Positions 53,181 to 62,120 of a stretch of 64,000 nucleotides of DNA are shown here, piece by piece (the first letter of the stretch is position 1; every line of letters begins with the position of its first letter). Under the pieces are notes generated by a model. The model saw only the letters and a list, made by a program, of their open reading frames with translations. It had not been told where the DNA came from and made no database searches. Position numbers and translations under genes: made by a program. The DNA is from Rhizobiaceae bacterium (lineage in GTDB: Bacteria; Pseudomonadota; Alphaproteobacteria; Rhizobiales; Rhizobiaceae). The stretch spans positions 593,001-657,000 of the forward strand of contig JAILWO010000001.1 in NCBI GenBank assembly GCA_025698895.1, in the 5' to 3' direction.

Positions 53181-53693
53181 TCATTCTTGGTTGAAGCTGG
53201 AATCGACCCAGCCGAACACCGTCTCACGCTCGATTTCAGCAACGTTGTCCGGCCGGGGGAAGGGGGCGGGAGCCGGCTCTCCCGACGATTTCGGTCTCCC
53301 GATACGCGCGAAGAACCTATCCAGCCCGCCTGGCATCAGCAGGAAGGTGAAGCTCAGCGGTTCTGCATGCGGATTGAGGAAATGGTGCTTCAGGCCCCGG
53401 CCGATATAGGCGCAGGAGCCCTTCTCCATCGGATGCTCGACACCCTCGATCCGTGCCACGCCGCGTCCGTCAATGACGAAGATCACCTCTTCATGGGCAT
53501 CGTGGACATGCTCTCGAATGGAACATCTCGGCGCGACGGTCTGCACGCCCATCGAAAAGCCCACCTCGCCGCCTGTCTTGTCCTGGTTCAGCAGGTTCCG
53601 AACGAAGCCGTTGGCCGGCACCGGCTGCCAGAAGCTCTCGCCATCATCCGGGCCCAGCACGATGGCCCGGCTCCGGGTCTTCGTATCGCTCAT
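53181..53693 (-). CDS. Cupin-domain protein
   Basis: A 170-residue single cupin. The barrel motifs SIREHVHDAHEEVIFVIDGRG near residue 55 and GSCAYIGRGLKHHFLNPH near 95 include the His-x-His...Glu and His metal ligands. PLSFTFLLMPGGLDRFF closes it. It may be a dioxygenase, isomerase or lactonase-type metal enzyme. It follows the TRAP permease genes by 18 bp, within the eight-gene operon. Confidence 0.85.
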   Translation of the reverse strand: MSDTKTRSRAIVLGPDDGESFWQPVPANGFVRNLLNQDKTGGEVGFSMGVQTVAPRCSIREHVHDAHEEVIFVIDGRGVARIEGVEHPMEKGSCAYIGRGLKHHFLNPHAEPLSFTFLLMPGGLDRFFARIGRPKSSGEPAPAPFPRPDNVAEIERETVFGWVDSSFNQE

Positions 53694-53711
53694 GGCGTTG
53701 CCTTTCCGTCC

Positions 53712-55028
53712 TCAGCGTCCGTAGATCAGTTCCGGCATCCATGTCGCAAGGCCGGGGAAGACCAGCACGAGCGCCAGGACGCAGAGCTGACAGATGATGA
53801 AAGGGATCACGCCCCAATACATGTCCGAAAGTCTGATGCTCGGTGGCGCGATCGCCTTCAGGTAGAAGATCGAGGGCGACATCGGCGGCGTCAGGTAGCT
53901 GGTCTGCAGCATCACCAGGAAGACGATGGAGAACCAGAGCGGGTCCACCCCATAGATGCGTAGCAACGGTATCGAGATCGGCACGAGAATCAGCACGACC
54001 GAGATCAGATCGACGATGAAGCCAAGCAGGAAGGCGATGAACAGAATGATCGCTACGACCGACCAGGCGTCGAGGCCAAAGCTGCGCAGAATTCCCTGGA
54101 CCGCGCCCATGCCACCCGACGCGAAGAAGACGCCCGAGAACATGCCGCCCGCGAGGACGATCGCGAGGATCATCGCCGTCAGCGAGATCGTCTGCAGCGC
54201 CGCCTGATAAAGGACGCGCCAGCTTAGCTGCCGATAGAGGATCGCCAGCACGAGCACACCGAAGGAGCCGCAGGCGGCCGCCTCGGTCGGCGTCGCAAGA
54301 CCCATGAATAACGTGCCAAGCACGGTGAAAATCAGGAAGACCGGCGGCACCAAGGCGGTTGCCGTGAAGACCAGCTTCTCGCCTAGGCCGCGCGGGTCTT
54401 CTTCCTCGTCCACCGGCGCGTAGTCAGGCCGTAGCGCGGAGACGAGAAGTATGTAGAGGATGAAAAGGCCAGACATCATCAGACCCGGCACAAGAATGCC
54501 GGCCATGAGATCGCCGATCGGCAGTGTCGCGATCGGCGCCAGCACGATCACGGGTATCGAGGGCGGGATCACCGTGCCCAGCGATCCGCCGCCGCAGATC
54601 GTGCCGGAGATCAGGCGGGGATGATACTTCCGCTTCATCATCGCCGGAATCGCTAGCATGCCAACCAGCGTCTCCGTGGCACCAACAACGCCGCTCGCCG
54701 CGGCGAAGATCGTGCACATCAAGAGCGCTGCCACGGCGAGACCGCCCGGCAGCCGCCGCGTCCACATGTAGAGTGCGTCGAAGAGCTTCTCGGCGATCCC
54801 TGCCCGTTCAAGGATAGCGCCCATGAACACGAAGAGCGGGATCGCTCCGAGAACGTAGTTGGTGGCCACGTCGTCCACGCGCTGCGCGAACTGGTAGACA
54901 AGCGTGTCGCCGAAGCGCAGCAGCCCGAAGCCCAGCGCCGTCAGCATCATCGAGAAGGCGACGGGGAACCCGAGGAAGATGAGGATCATCAGCGCCGGGA
55001 ACATCCACAGGACGATGTCGGAATTCAC
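53712..55028 (-). CDS. dctM: TRAP transporter large permease DctM
   Basis: A 438-residue membrane protein with about eleven to twelve helices. DctM-specific blocks are AIPLFVFMGAILERAGIAEKLFDAL near residue 60, SGSVVGATETLVGMLAIP-like FAAASGVVGATETLVGML near 105, and YLTPPMSPSIFYLKAIAPPSIRLSDMYWGV near the end. It imports a carboxylate or related solute using sodium or proton flux. GTG at 55028 overlaps the dctQ stop (GTGA) with GGAGG upstream, so GTG is preferred to longer starts. Confidence 0.9.
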   Translation of the reverse strand: MNSDIVLWMFPALMILIFLGFPVAFSMMLTALGFGLLRFGDTLVYQFAQRVDDVATNYVLGAIPLFVFMGAILERAGIAEKLFDALYMWTRRLPGGLAVAALLMCTIFAAASGVVGATETLVGMLAIPAMMKRKYHPRLISGTICGGGSLGTVIPPSIPVIVLAPIATLPIGDLMAGILVPGLMMSGLFILYILLVSALRPDYAPVDEEEDPRGLGEKLVFTATALVPPVFLIFTVLGTLFMGLATPTEAAACGSFGVLVLAILYRQLSWRVLYQAALQTISLTAMILAIVLAGGMFSGVFFASGGMGAVQGILRSFGLDAWSVVAIILFIAFLLGFIVDLISVVLILVPISIPLLRIYGVDPLWFSIVFLVMLQTSYLTPPMSPSIFYLKAIAPPSIRLSDMYWGVIPFIICQLCVLALVLVFPGLATWMPELIYGR

Positions 55029-55546
55029 GACCGCGCCTCCCCGCCATCGCGGCCGAGGGCTATCAGGAGGTTCTGAATGGTCTTGGCGACGCATTGCAGC
55101 GCAAAGAGCGCGAACCCGACCGCGTAAACGACGCGATAAGGCCAGATCTTCGGGTTCCAGGCCGAGAGGCCGGAGCCTTCACCGGTGTTGTAGACGTTGA
55201 TCGCGTTGAAAATCAGCGTCCGCGTCAGCCAGACCAGCATGACGGCCAGGATTGCGTAGCCGATCGCGTCAATGGTCGCGATGGCGCGCCGAGGCAGCTT
55301 TGCATGGAGGAAATCGACATTGACATGCTGATCGACCGAGAGGGCATATGACAGGCCGAGCAGGAATATCGTGCCCATCATCATGTAGCTGACTTCGAAG
55401 GCCCACTGGGTTGGCGCGTTGAAGAAGTAGCGGCTGACCACTTCGTAGACCATTGCGAAGACCAGCGGCGGAACGAGCACAGCGCTCACGCGGCCGGACC
55501 AGAGCGAGATGCGGTTTATCAGTTCCACCAGGGTCGTGAGCGTCAT
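55025..55546 (-). CDS. dctQ: TRAP transporter small permease DctQ
   Basis: A 173-residue four-helix membrane protein. Features are SGRVSAVLVPPLVFAMVYEVVSRYFF in helices 1-2, WAFEVSYMMMGTIFLLGLSYALSVDQHVNVDF in the middle, and WPYRVVYAVGFALFALQC in the last helix. It pairs with DctM. The ATG at 55546 has GGAGG 11 bases upstream; earlier in-frame ATGs at 55564 and 55585 are less likely. A large hairpin lies between dctP and this gene. Confidence 0.88.
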   Translation of the reverse strand: MTLTTLVELINRISLWSGRVSAVLVPPLVFAMVYEVVSRYFFNAPTQWAFEVSYMMMGTIFLLGLSYALSVDQHVNVDFLHAKLPRRAIATIDAIGYAILAVMLVWLTRTLIFNAINVYNTGEGSGLSAWNPKIWPYRVVYAVGFALFALQCVAKTIQNLLIALGRDGGEARS

Positions 55547-55570
55547 CGCGCCGCGATCCTCCATACGCAG

Positions 55571-55600
55571 GGACCGGCGCGGCATGAGCCGCGCCGGTCC
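55571..55600 (-). terminator. Intercistronic hairpin between dctP and dctQ
   Basis: A perfect 13-bp inverted repeat (GGACCGGCGCGGC, ATGA loop, GCCGCGCCGGTCC) begins 13 bases after the dctP stop and lies 25 bases before the dctQ start. There is no T run. Such structures usually shield the upstream transcript from 3' decay or cause partial termination, so the binding protein is made in excess over the permeases. Confidence 0.7.
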
Positions 55601-55613
55601 GGTTCGGGATCGT

Positions 55614-56675
55614 TCAGCGGGCGCCGATCGGGAAACGGAACTCGCCGACGAGCTTCATGTCCTCGAGAAAGGCCTGCTGATCCTCGTAGGCGCGTTTGAA
55701 CCACTCATTCGTCTTGGCCTGCTCTTCGGCCCATTCCGTCGAGGCCTTGCTCACCGCTTCTATCAGGCTCGGCTCGACAGTGAGGAATTCGTTGTCCGGA
55801 TTGTCCTTCATCTTCTTGTAGCCCTCGATATCGAGCTTCACGTAGCTGAGATAGGCGTCGAACCAAGCGGTCTTGCCGGCGATCTCGAGGAGCTCACGGT
55901 CATGCTCGCTGATCCGGTCCCAGACATCTTTGTTGAAGATGCAGTCATGTGCGGCCGCACGCGAATGGAGGCCCGGAGTGATCACGTATTTCGCGATCTT
56001 GTTGAAGCCTTCCTGTTCGTTGCCACCGGGGCCGCCCCACTCGATCGCATCCACGACGCCGCGTTCCAGCGCCGAGAAAACCTCGGAGCCGGGCAGAACG
56101 ACGGTGGAGGCGCCGAGCATCGGCGCGATCTCGGCCCAGGCCGACGACGTGCGGAGCTTCAGGCCCTGCATGTCCTCCGGCTTCGTCACCGGCTTGTGCG
56201 AGTGCATGAATATCTCGGTTTCCGGCGTCCCGCAGGGGATCGCGACAACACCGAACTTCTCCATGCGCCACTCTTTCCAGAGTTCGCCGCCATTTCCGTT
56301 GAAGACCCACATCATGAACTCTTCCGGGTTCGGCCCGCCCGGCCACCCCGAAAATATCGCCGCAGTGCGGTCCACCGCCCAGTCATAGCCGGGCCAGGCG
56401 TGGCCGACGTCGGCGACGCCGGTCTGCACCGTCTCGGTCACCTTCAGCGCGGGACCAAGTGCACCGGCGGGGAAGACGTTGATCTTGATGCGCCCGTCGG
56501 TGACCTTCTCGACGATCTCGGCATAGCGTTGTGCGCCGAACTCGAGCCAGTGGCCGCCTGCCCAGGGCGTGGCCATGTTGAGTTCCATGACCTCGTCCTG
56601 TGCCTGCGCGGCCGGCGCGCCGACGGCGAGGCCGGCGACGAGCGCCGCTGCGGTTGCGATCTTGCGTGACGACAT
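55614..56675 (-). CDS. dctP: TRAP transporter solute-binding protein DctP
   Basis: A 353-residue exported protein with a signal peptide ending at about PAAQAQ-DE (residue 26). After it the DctP fold begins with VMELNMATPWAGGHWLEFGAQRYAEIVEKVTDGRIKINVFP. PTEDMQGLKLRTSSAW-like KPEDMQGLKLRTSSAWAEI holds the conserved Arg that contacts a substrate carboxylate. YWWGGPGGNEQEG-like VDAIEWGGPGGNEQEGFNKIA is a later family block. These cues suggest an organic acid substrate. It is the second gene of the operon, 51 bp after the FAD dehydrogenase. Confidence 0.9.
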   Translation of the reverse strand: MSSRKIATAAALVAGLAVGAPAAQAQDEVMELNMATPWAGGHWLEFGAQRYAEIVEKVTDGRIKINVFPAGALGPALKVTETVQTGVADVGHAWPGYDWAVDRTAAIFSGWPGGPNPEEFMMWVFNGNGGELWKEWRMEKFGVVAIPCGTPETEIFMHSHKPVTKPEDMQGLKLRTSSAWAEIAPMLGASTVVLPGSEVFSALERGVVDAIEWGGPGGNEQEGFNKIAKYVITPGLHSRAAAHDCIFNKDVWDRISEHDRELLEIAGKTAWFDAYLSYVKLDIEGYKKMKDNPDNEFLTVEPSLIEAVSKASTEWAEEQAKTNEWFKRAYEDQQAFLEDMKLVGEFRFPIGAR

Positions 56676-56726
56676 TGTGTTACCTCTCTTCTGGTGGTCC
56701 GGAATAGGCGGTGAAGCGGCGCCCTC

Positions 56727-58238
56727 TCACGGTGACGTCGCCGCCCCGGCGGCATTGCGACCCGCAAGCAGGCCGGAGACGAAGGCCCAGGCGAGATGAT
56801 GCCCGTGGCCTTCGAGAAGCACCCCGCCCTGACCGGCGGAGCCCGCCGCGTAAAGTCCGGGGATCGGCTGGCGTGTTTTGTCGAGCACGCGAAACTTTTC
56901 ATCGATGCGAACGCCGCCTTCGCTGAAGACGATCCACGACTTCGCTGGGCCGAGCGCGTGGAACGGTCCGGTGGTCAGCGGTCGGCTCGGATCGCTGGTG
57001 GAGATCTCCGCGTTGCGGTCGGCGACGCTTCGACTGAGCGCATCGGCCGGTAGGCCGATCTTCGCCGCGAGCCCGGCAATGTCCGGCGCCGTGGCGTAGA
57101 TATCCGGGCGGGACCGGGCGTAATCGTCGAGATAGGCGTAGCCAACGCCGGGCGCGGTCGAAACGAAGTATGGCCATGCCGCGAAGCGGCGCGCGATCTG
57201 GTCGTCGAACACGATCCACGCGAGCTGGTCGGGCTGCTCGCCTATGTGGTCTTGTGGCCGGTTCAGTTCATCGCAGAAGCGTTCCCCATGCCGGTTCACG
57301 AGGATCGCGCCTTCCTCGAACAGCCGAAGGGAAGGGGCAAGGAAGGTGGTTACGAAGCGAAGCAGGATCGGTCGCAGCAACCATTGCGGAAGAACCTTCA
57401 TAGCCGCAAGCAGCGGACGCGCCGCCAGGCGGCCCGTTGGCATCTGCGAGACGATGCTGGGCTTTGGTGGCGCGAGAAAGCGTATCTCCGGTCCCCATGC
57501 GAGATCCCCGTTCACCACCTCGGCGCCCGCCGTCTCGGCCAGCTTTTGGCCGTCGCCGGTGCTGGTCGGGTTGATGCCGCCGATCGACAGGAGAGGGCCA
57601 CTCATGAATTTCCGCTTGTATTCCGGCTCCGAGGCACTGAAGTCCCCGGACGCAAGGATCACGCCAAACTGCACGTCCACCCGTTTCGCGCCTGTATCGC
57701 CGTCGATCTCGATGCCGCGGACGGCGTCGTCTTCCTGGATAAGGCGAGTCACGCGATGGGCGGTCAGGATCTCGACGCCGAGGCGTCGGCACTCTGTCTC
57801 CAGATGCCGCACAAAGCTCCGCGAATGCGGCAACACGGCGTGGAGCCGCGGCTTGCTGTGAGGGGGCTCCGGAAGTGGCCCCATGAACGTGATGCCCAGT
57901 TCCTCCAGCACCTGGATCGCCTCGGGAACGGTGTCCACAAGGAGACGCCTGAGCCCAGGATTATCGCGCTCGACGAGCGGCCCCATGAACTTTTCCATGT
58001 CCGCGAAATGCGAGTCCGGACAATCGTCGATACCCGCCGCGCGCTGGAGCCGCGTGGAGGTTGCACAAATCGTGCCCACGGAGAGTGCCGTAGTGCCGCC
58101 AAGGCGGGCGTTCTTCTCTACGAGCGTCACGCTAGCGCCGGAGCGCGCAGCCGAAAGGGCTGCCATGAGACCCGATCCGCCGCCGCCAACAACGACGATA
58201 TCGGACTTGAGCCTCGCGCCTGGCGATGTTACTGACAT
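56727..58238 (-). CDS. FAD-dependent dehydrogenase, fumarate reductase/3-ketosteroid dehydrogenase-like
   Basis: A 503-residue flavoprotein. The FAD ADP-binding motif DIVVVGGGGSGLMAALSAA starts at about residue 12, then SVTLVEKNARLGGTTALS. A substrate/capping domain lies in the middle (about 120-360), and the C-terminal FAD contacts are GLYAAGSAGQGGVLLEGHGHHLAWAFVSG. It resembles fumarate reductase flavoproteins and KstD-type enzymes that introduce or reduce a C=C bond. The ATG at 58238 sits within a palindrome and almost at the predicted transcription start, so the message may be leaderless. First gene of the eight-gene operon. Confidence 0.87.
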   Translation of the reverse strand: MSVTSPGARLKSDIVVVGGGGSGLMAALSAARSGASVTLVEKNARLGGTTALSVGTICATSTRLQRAAGIDDCPDSHFADMEKFMGPLVERDNPGLRRLLVDTVPEAIQVLEELGITFMGPLPEPPHSKPRLHAVLPHSRSFVRHLETECRRLGVEILTAHRVTRLIQEDDAVRGIEIDGDTGAKRVDVQFGVILASGDFSASEPEYKRKFMSGPLLSIGGINPTSTGDGQKLAETAGAEVVNGDLAWGPEIRFLAPPKPSIVSQMPTGRLAARPLLAAMKVLPQWLLRPILLRFVTTFLAPSLRLFEEGAILVNRHGERFCDELNRPQDHIGEQPDQLAWIVFDDQIARRFAAWPYFVSTAPGVGYAYLDDYARSRPDIYATAPDIAGLAAKIGLPADALSRSVADRNAEISTSDPSRPLTTGPFHALGPAKSWIVFSEGGVRIDEKFRVLDKTRQPIPGLYAAGSAGQGGVLLEGHGHHLAWAFVSGLLAGRNAAGAATSP

Positions 58239-58273
58239 GTAGGTCAGTATGACCGGGACGCAAAAGTTGTCAA
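58230..58273 (-). promoter_or_regulatory. Promoter plus 20-bp palindromic operator over the FAD dehydrogenase start
   Basis: A perfect inverted repeat TACTGACATGTAGGTCAGTA spans 58230-58249 and includes the start codon (58238-58236). On the minus strand a consensus TTGACA lies at 58273-58268 and CATACT at 58251-58246, 16 bases apart. Transcription would start within the palindrome, near 58239. The arrangement predicts tight repression by a dimeric regulator, probably the TetR protein at 46171. Confidence 0.6.
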
Positions 58274-58390
58274 TCTGCAATCAAGGCCATGCTTGGTCGG
58301 AGACCTCGGCTCCGCGAGAGTTGGTTAGTGGCTATGCGGGTTACACACCGGCATTCACCGCTCTGGTAATCGGGACTTTCAGGTAGCGAC

Positions 58391-58771
58391 ATGGACATTC
58401 TGGAACACGAGACGCAGCCGCTCGAGAAATGGCGCGACGGGGTGATGACATTGATGCGCGTTTCGGCGCTGACGCGTTCGGCCCAGCTCTGCATCTTCGA
58501 GCAGTTCTGCGATCCAGGCCTCGGCGCGCCGATCCACATCCACGCAGTGGAAGAGGTGCTCGAGGTGATGGAGGGGGAGGCCGAGGTATTTCTGCGCGAG
58601 GAGAGCCGGATTGTCCGGCCGAACCAGTCCGTTCTCATCCCCGCCGGCGCACGCCATGGCTTCCGCAATACGGGGACCGGCATCCTCAAGGTTCGTGCTA
58701 CCCTGGCAGCGCCGATATTCGAAGCGAGCTACGACGATCGCGACGAACTCTCACGCCGCTACGTCCCCTGA
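58391..58771 (+). CDS. Cupin-domain protein (single)
   Basis: A 126-residue cupin. GAPIHIHAVEEVLEVMEGEAEVFL carries the His-x-His...Glu ligands near residues 53-60, and SVLIPAGARHGFRNTG the fourth His. It is transcribed alone, divergent from the FAD dehydrogenase operon, so its promoter shares the intergenic region holding the 58230-58249 palindrome. Possibly a sensing or metal-dependent isomerase protein; no function can be given. It converges with the CoA-transferase gene. Confidence 0.82.
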   Translation: MDILEHETQPLEKWRDGVMTLMRVSALTRSAQLCIFEQFCDPGLGAPIHIHAVEEVLEVMEGEAEVFLREESRIVRPNQSVLIPAGARHGFRNTGTGILKVRATLAAPIFEASYDDRDELSRRYVP

Positions 58772-58862
58772 CGGTCCGGGCAGAAATCAAGCCAGGCCCG
58801 CTCGCCATTCGGTGCGAGGGACGAATCCTACGCGGTCTATCTCCGGCAGGGAACGCGTAGAC

Positions 58863-60134
58863 CTAATTTGCACCCTCTGTGTTTCTCGGGCGTGTCCCGC
58901 CTCGCGGAGAACGGTCCAGTTGTGATCCGGCGACGGCCGCGCCACAGTCTATGAGATTTTCGATCTGGTCCGGCTCGTAGCCTGCTTCCTCAAGGATTTC
59001 CGTGGTATGCTCGCCATGGCCTGGCGGCGGAGTAGTCACGCGACCCGCTGTTCCATCTATCCTGCATCCAATGCCCGGCAGTCGGTAGGTTTCACCGAGA
59101 TCCGGCACGCTCACCTCAAGCAGTGTGTTGCCCGCGCGCACCTGCTCTTCCTCCAGAACTTCTGGCACATTGCGCACCTTGCAACAGGGTATCGAAGCCT
59201 CCGCGAATAGCCTTTCCCATTCCAGCGCGGGCCGGGTCAGAAAGACTTCCGTCAGAAGCGGGGTGACTTCTCCAGGAAGCTCGGGATGATTCTTCCAGTT
59301 GGCTATCCTGGGATCGGACAGAACCGCATCCAGCCCGCATATGCAGGCAAGCGCGCTGATCTGTCCGGAGGTGTTGGCCACAACGACGATCTTTCCGTCT
59401 GCCGTGTCGAAGCACCCTGAGAATGGGCTGCGGGAGAAGGGTTTGTTGCCGGCAAGACCGGGGACACGCCCGGCGATAGCCCATTCCGCCACCACCGGGC
59501 CCATGAGCGTGAGGGTCGCGTCTAGCATCGACGCGTCGATCACCGCTCCCTTTCCCGTCCGCTCGCGTTGCACGAGAGCGGTTGTGATCGCAAAGGCTGC
59601 CATTAGCCCCACGATATAGTCTGTGATTGGCGTTCCGACGCGCGTGGGCCCGAATTCGTTTGTGCCGGTGACAGACATGAGCCCGGACATGCCTTGGATG
59701 ATATGGTCGTAGGCCGGGCGATTGGCGAGGGGGCCGTTCTGGCCGAAGCCGGTTATTGAGCAGTAGATCAGTTCGGGCTTGAGTTCGCGCAGCACGTTGG
59801 CGCCAAGCCCGAGACTTGCCATTTTGCCCGGACGGAAGTTCTCGACGACGACATCGCAGGTCGCCGCTATTCTGCGAAAGGCGTCGCAGCCATCCTTCCG
59901 CTTGAGATCGAGCGCTATTGAGCGCTTGTTGGCGTTCTGGGCGATGAAGCCGATTCCCAGGCGGGCTGCACTGCGTATTGGATCTGGATCATTGACACGG
60001 CCGATATCGTTGCCTTCGGGATGCTCCACTCGGATGACGTCCGCGCCGAGCAGGGCGAGTTGGTAGGTGCTGAAAGGCCCGGCAAGGACGTGGGTCACGT
60101 CGAGGACTCGGATACCGTGCAAAGGCATATTCAT
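58863..60134 (-). CDS. Family III CoA-transferase (CaiB/BaiF type)
   Basis: A 423-residue CoA-transferase that moves CoA between carboxylic acids through an aspartyl anhydride. The N-terminal LHGIRVLDVTHVLAGPFSTYQLALLGADVIRVEHPEG is diagnostic. The catalytic Asp172 is in VGTPITDYIVGL, and SITGFGQNGPLANRPAYDHIIQGMSGLMS precedes it. Length is slightly above the usual 400, with a polar C-terminal tail. It follows the TAXI-TRAP permease gene by 36 bp, suggesting that the imported acid is activated as a CoA thioester. Confidence 0.9.
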   Translation of the reverse strand: MNMPLHGIRVLDVTHVLAGPFSTYQLALLGADVIRVEHPEGNDIGRVNDPDPIRSAARLGIGFIAQNANKRSIALDLKRKDGCDAFRRIAATCDVVVENFRPGKMASLGLGANVLRELKPELIYCSITGFGQNGPLANRPAYDHIIQGMSGLMSVTGTNEFGPTRVGTPITDYIVGLMAAFAITTALVQRERTGKGAVIDASMLDATLTLMGPVVAEWAIAGRVPGLAGNKPFSRSPFSGCFDTADGKIVVVANTSGQISALACICGLDAVLSDPRIANWKNHPELPGEVTPLLTEVFLTRPALEWERLFAEASIPCCKVRNVPEVLEEEQVRAGNTLLEVSVPDLGETYRLPGIGCRIDGTAGRVTTPPPGHGEHTTEILEEAGYEPDQIENLIDCGAAVAGSQLDRSPRGGTRPRNTEGAN

Positions 60135-60170
60135 AGGTCGGCTTCCATCGGAGGGTGCGGCGAAACGAAT

Positions 60171-62102
60171 TCACGGCCGCTCGGGCTTGGCGGTCCTGAA
60201 ATGGTGACGCGCTAGGAGTCCGGCAGACAGGAGACCTACCGCTAGGATCGCGAAAGCGGGCACGGTGCCCAGCTCAGCACGCGTCATGTGATAGGCGAGC
60301 AGCAGCAACAGCGAGCCCACCAGCCATAGCTTTTCGATAGTGGTCAGCCGCCTCAGGCCGTGCCCGAACATCAACGCGGAGAGGCCCACTAGCATGACCG
60401 GCAGGGAAATCAGAGAACCGATTGAATCTTCCAGGGATTCCGGTCTGAGGATCAGGATTGGGCTGTAGACGAAAAAGAACGGGATGATGAAGCCGGAGAT
60501 CGCCAGTCTGAACGCCTTGATCGAGGTGGCGAAATAGTTGCCGCCGGCGATGGCGGACGCCGCGAGAGCGCCTAGGGCCACTGGCGGCGTCAGCGCCGAG
60601 ACAATGGCAAAGTAGAAGGCGAAGAAATGGGCCGCCATCAGTGGCGCGCCCATCTTTACGACGGCCGGCAGCGCCGTGATCGCAATCAGGCTGTAGGCCG
60701 CGGCCGGCGGCACGCCCATGCCAAAGATGATCGACACAAGCATGGTGATGATCAGCGCGATGAAGAGATTGCCGAAGGAATAGAGCTCGATGAGGCTGGC
60801 AAGTTTTGAGCCGAGGCCGGTCGTGATCAGCGTCTGGGAAATCATCCCGATGACCGTGAGCGTGATGCCCAGTCTCGCGCCAATAACAGCGCCGCTTGCC
60901 AGTTGACGAGCGATTTCCGGCAAGCTGGGTCGGTCGCGACGCATCAGCGCGAGAACGAGCGCGGCGACAATCGCGGCAAGTGCAGCGGTGTCAGGCGGCT
61001 GTCTGATCAGGAGCAGCCCCGTGATCAATCCGACGGGAATGACGAAGTTCGGCAAGAGCCGAAGGATCAGAGCCATGTCAGCCGCATCGGTGCGCGCCTC
61101 CACGCCTTCGCTGACCGAAGCAAAGTGAACCGAAGCGACGATGGCGACATAGAACAGCAGCGCTGGCAGGATTCCTGCCAACATGACGTCCGTGTATGGG
61201 ACGCCGATGAAGAAGGCGATCAGGAATGCGGCTGCACCCATGACCGGCGGCATCATCTGCCCGCCGGTCGAGGCGGTTGCCTCAACGGCGCCGGCGAGCG
61301 ACGGGGAATAGCCGGCGCGCTTCATGAATGGGATCGTGAACGAGCCAGATATGACAACGTTTGCCACCGAGGCGCCGGTTATCATTCCGACCATTCCGCT
61401 CGACACGGTCGCCATCTGGCCGGGCCCGCTTGAGACCCTGCGGCCTATGAGCTTGCCGATTTCGGTGAGGAGGTCGTTGATGCCGAGGAGCGGAAACAGT
61501 GTCCCGAATACGATGAAAAGAAAGACTTCGTTGGCCGAGATCGACAGGAAAGGCCCAAACATTCCCGAAAGGCCGACCGACAGGTATGAGACAACGAAGC
61601 CGACATCGAAATGTCGATGCGCGAGTATCCCAGCAATGTGATGGCCGAAGAAGAAGTAGAGGATGAAGACCAGCGAAACGATTGGTAGCGCCCATCCCCA
61701 CGCCCGCCGCACGCCCTCGACCGACGAGGCCATCAGCATGAAGCCGATGACGATCGCCGTCGTGGACGGAAATCCCATGCTGAACTCGAGTTCCTCGAGA
61801 TTGACAATGACGTAGCCAGTGCCTGCAAGCCCCATGGCCATGAAGGCGACAGCCAGCAGGAACTCCGCCGGCCCACGGCTTGCTGCCGCCGAGGGCAGGA
61901 ACACCAATGCCCAGATAAAGGCCAGATGAAGACACTGGATGATGATGCTGGGAAGGCGCACCCAGCCGGTGGCGATGGCCATGTGAAAGCCGACCATCGC
62001 CAGTCCGAGAAGCATGACGGTGATGCTTATCGTTCTGCCCATAGCGCTGAAGATGACGCTGGTTTGCCATCTCGTGCGGTCTGGCAGAGCTGTATCGGTC
62101 AT
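60171..62102 (-). CDS. TAXI-type TRAP transporter fused permease (4TM/12TM)
   Basis: A 643-residue permease joining the small and large TRAP membrane subunits, with an estimated fifteen to seventeen helices. The N-terminal quarter (about 1-150) corresponds to DctQ. The rest holds the DctM-type motifs FVSGAVIG-like TVSSGMVGMITGASVANVVISGSFTIPFMKRAGYSP, EATASTGGQMMPPVMGAAAFL and FALPAVVKM-like GMGVPPAAAYSLIAITALPAVVKMG. Such fused permeases pair with TAXI solute-binding proteins, and one is encoded 18 bp upstream. Substrate unknown. Confidence 0.9.
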   Translation of the reverse strand: MTDTALPDRTRWQTSVIFSAMGRTISITVMLLGLAMVGFHMAIATGWVRLPSIIIQCLHLAFIWALVFLPSAAASRGPAEFLLAVAFMAMGLAGTGYVIVNLEELEFSMGFPSTTAIVIGFMLMASSVEGVRRAWGWALPIVSLVFILYFFFGHHIAGILAHRHFDVGFVVSYLSVGLSGMFGPFLSISANEVFLFIVFGTLFPLLGINDLLTEIGKLIGRRVSSGPGQMATVSSGMVGMITGASVANVVISGSFTIPFMKRAGYSPSLAGAVEATASTGGQMMPPVMGAAAFLIAFFIGVPYTDVMLAGILPALLFYVAIVASVHFASVSEGVEARTDAADMALILRLLPNFVIPVGLITGLLLIRQPPDTAALAAIVAALVLALMRRDRPSLPEIARQLASGAVIGARLGITLTVIGMISQTLITTGLGSKLASLIELYSFGNLFIALIITMLVSIIFGMGVPPAAAYSLIAITALPAVVKMGAPLMAAHFFAFYFAIVSALTPPVALGALAASAIAGGNYFATSIKAFRLAISGFIIPFFFVYSPILILRPESLEDSIGSLISLPVMLVGLSALMFGHGLRRLTTIEKLWLVGSLLLLLAYHMTRAELGTVPAFAILAVGLLSAGLLARHHFRTAKPERP

Positions 62103-62120
62103 CCGTCTGCTCCGCCGGAT

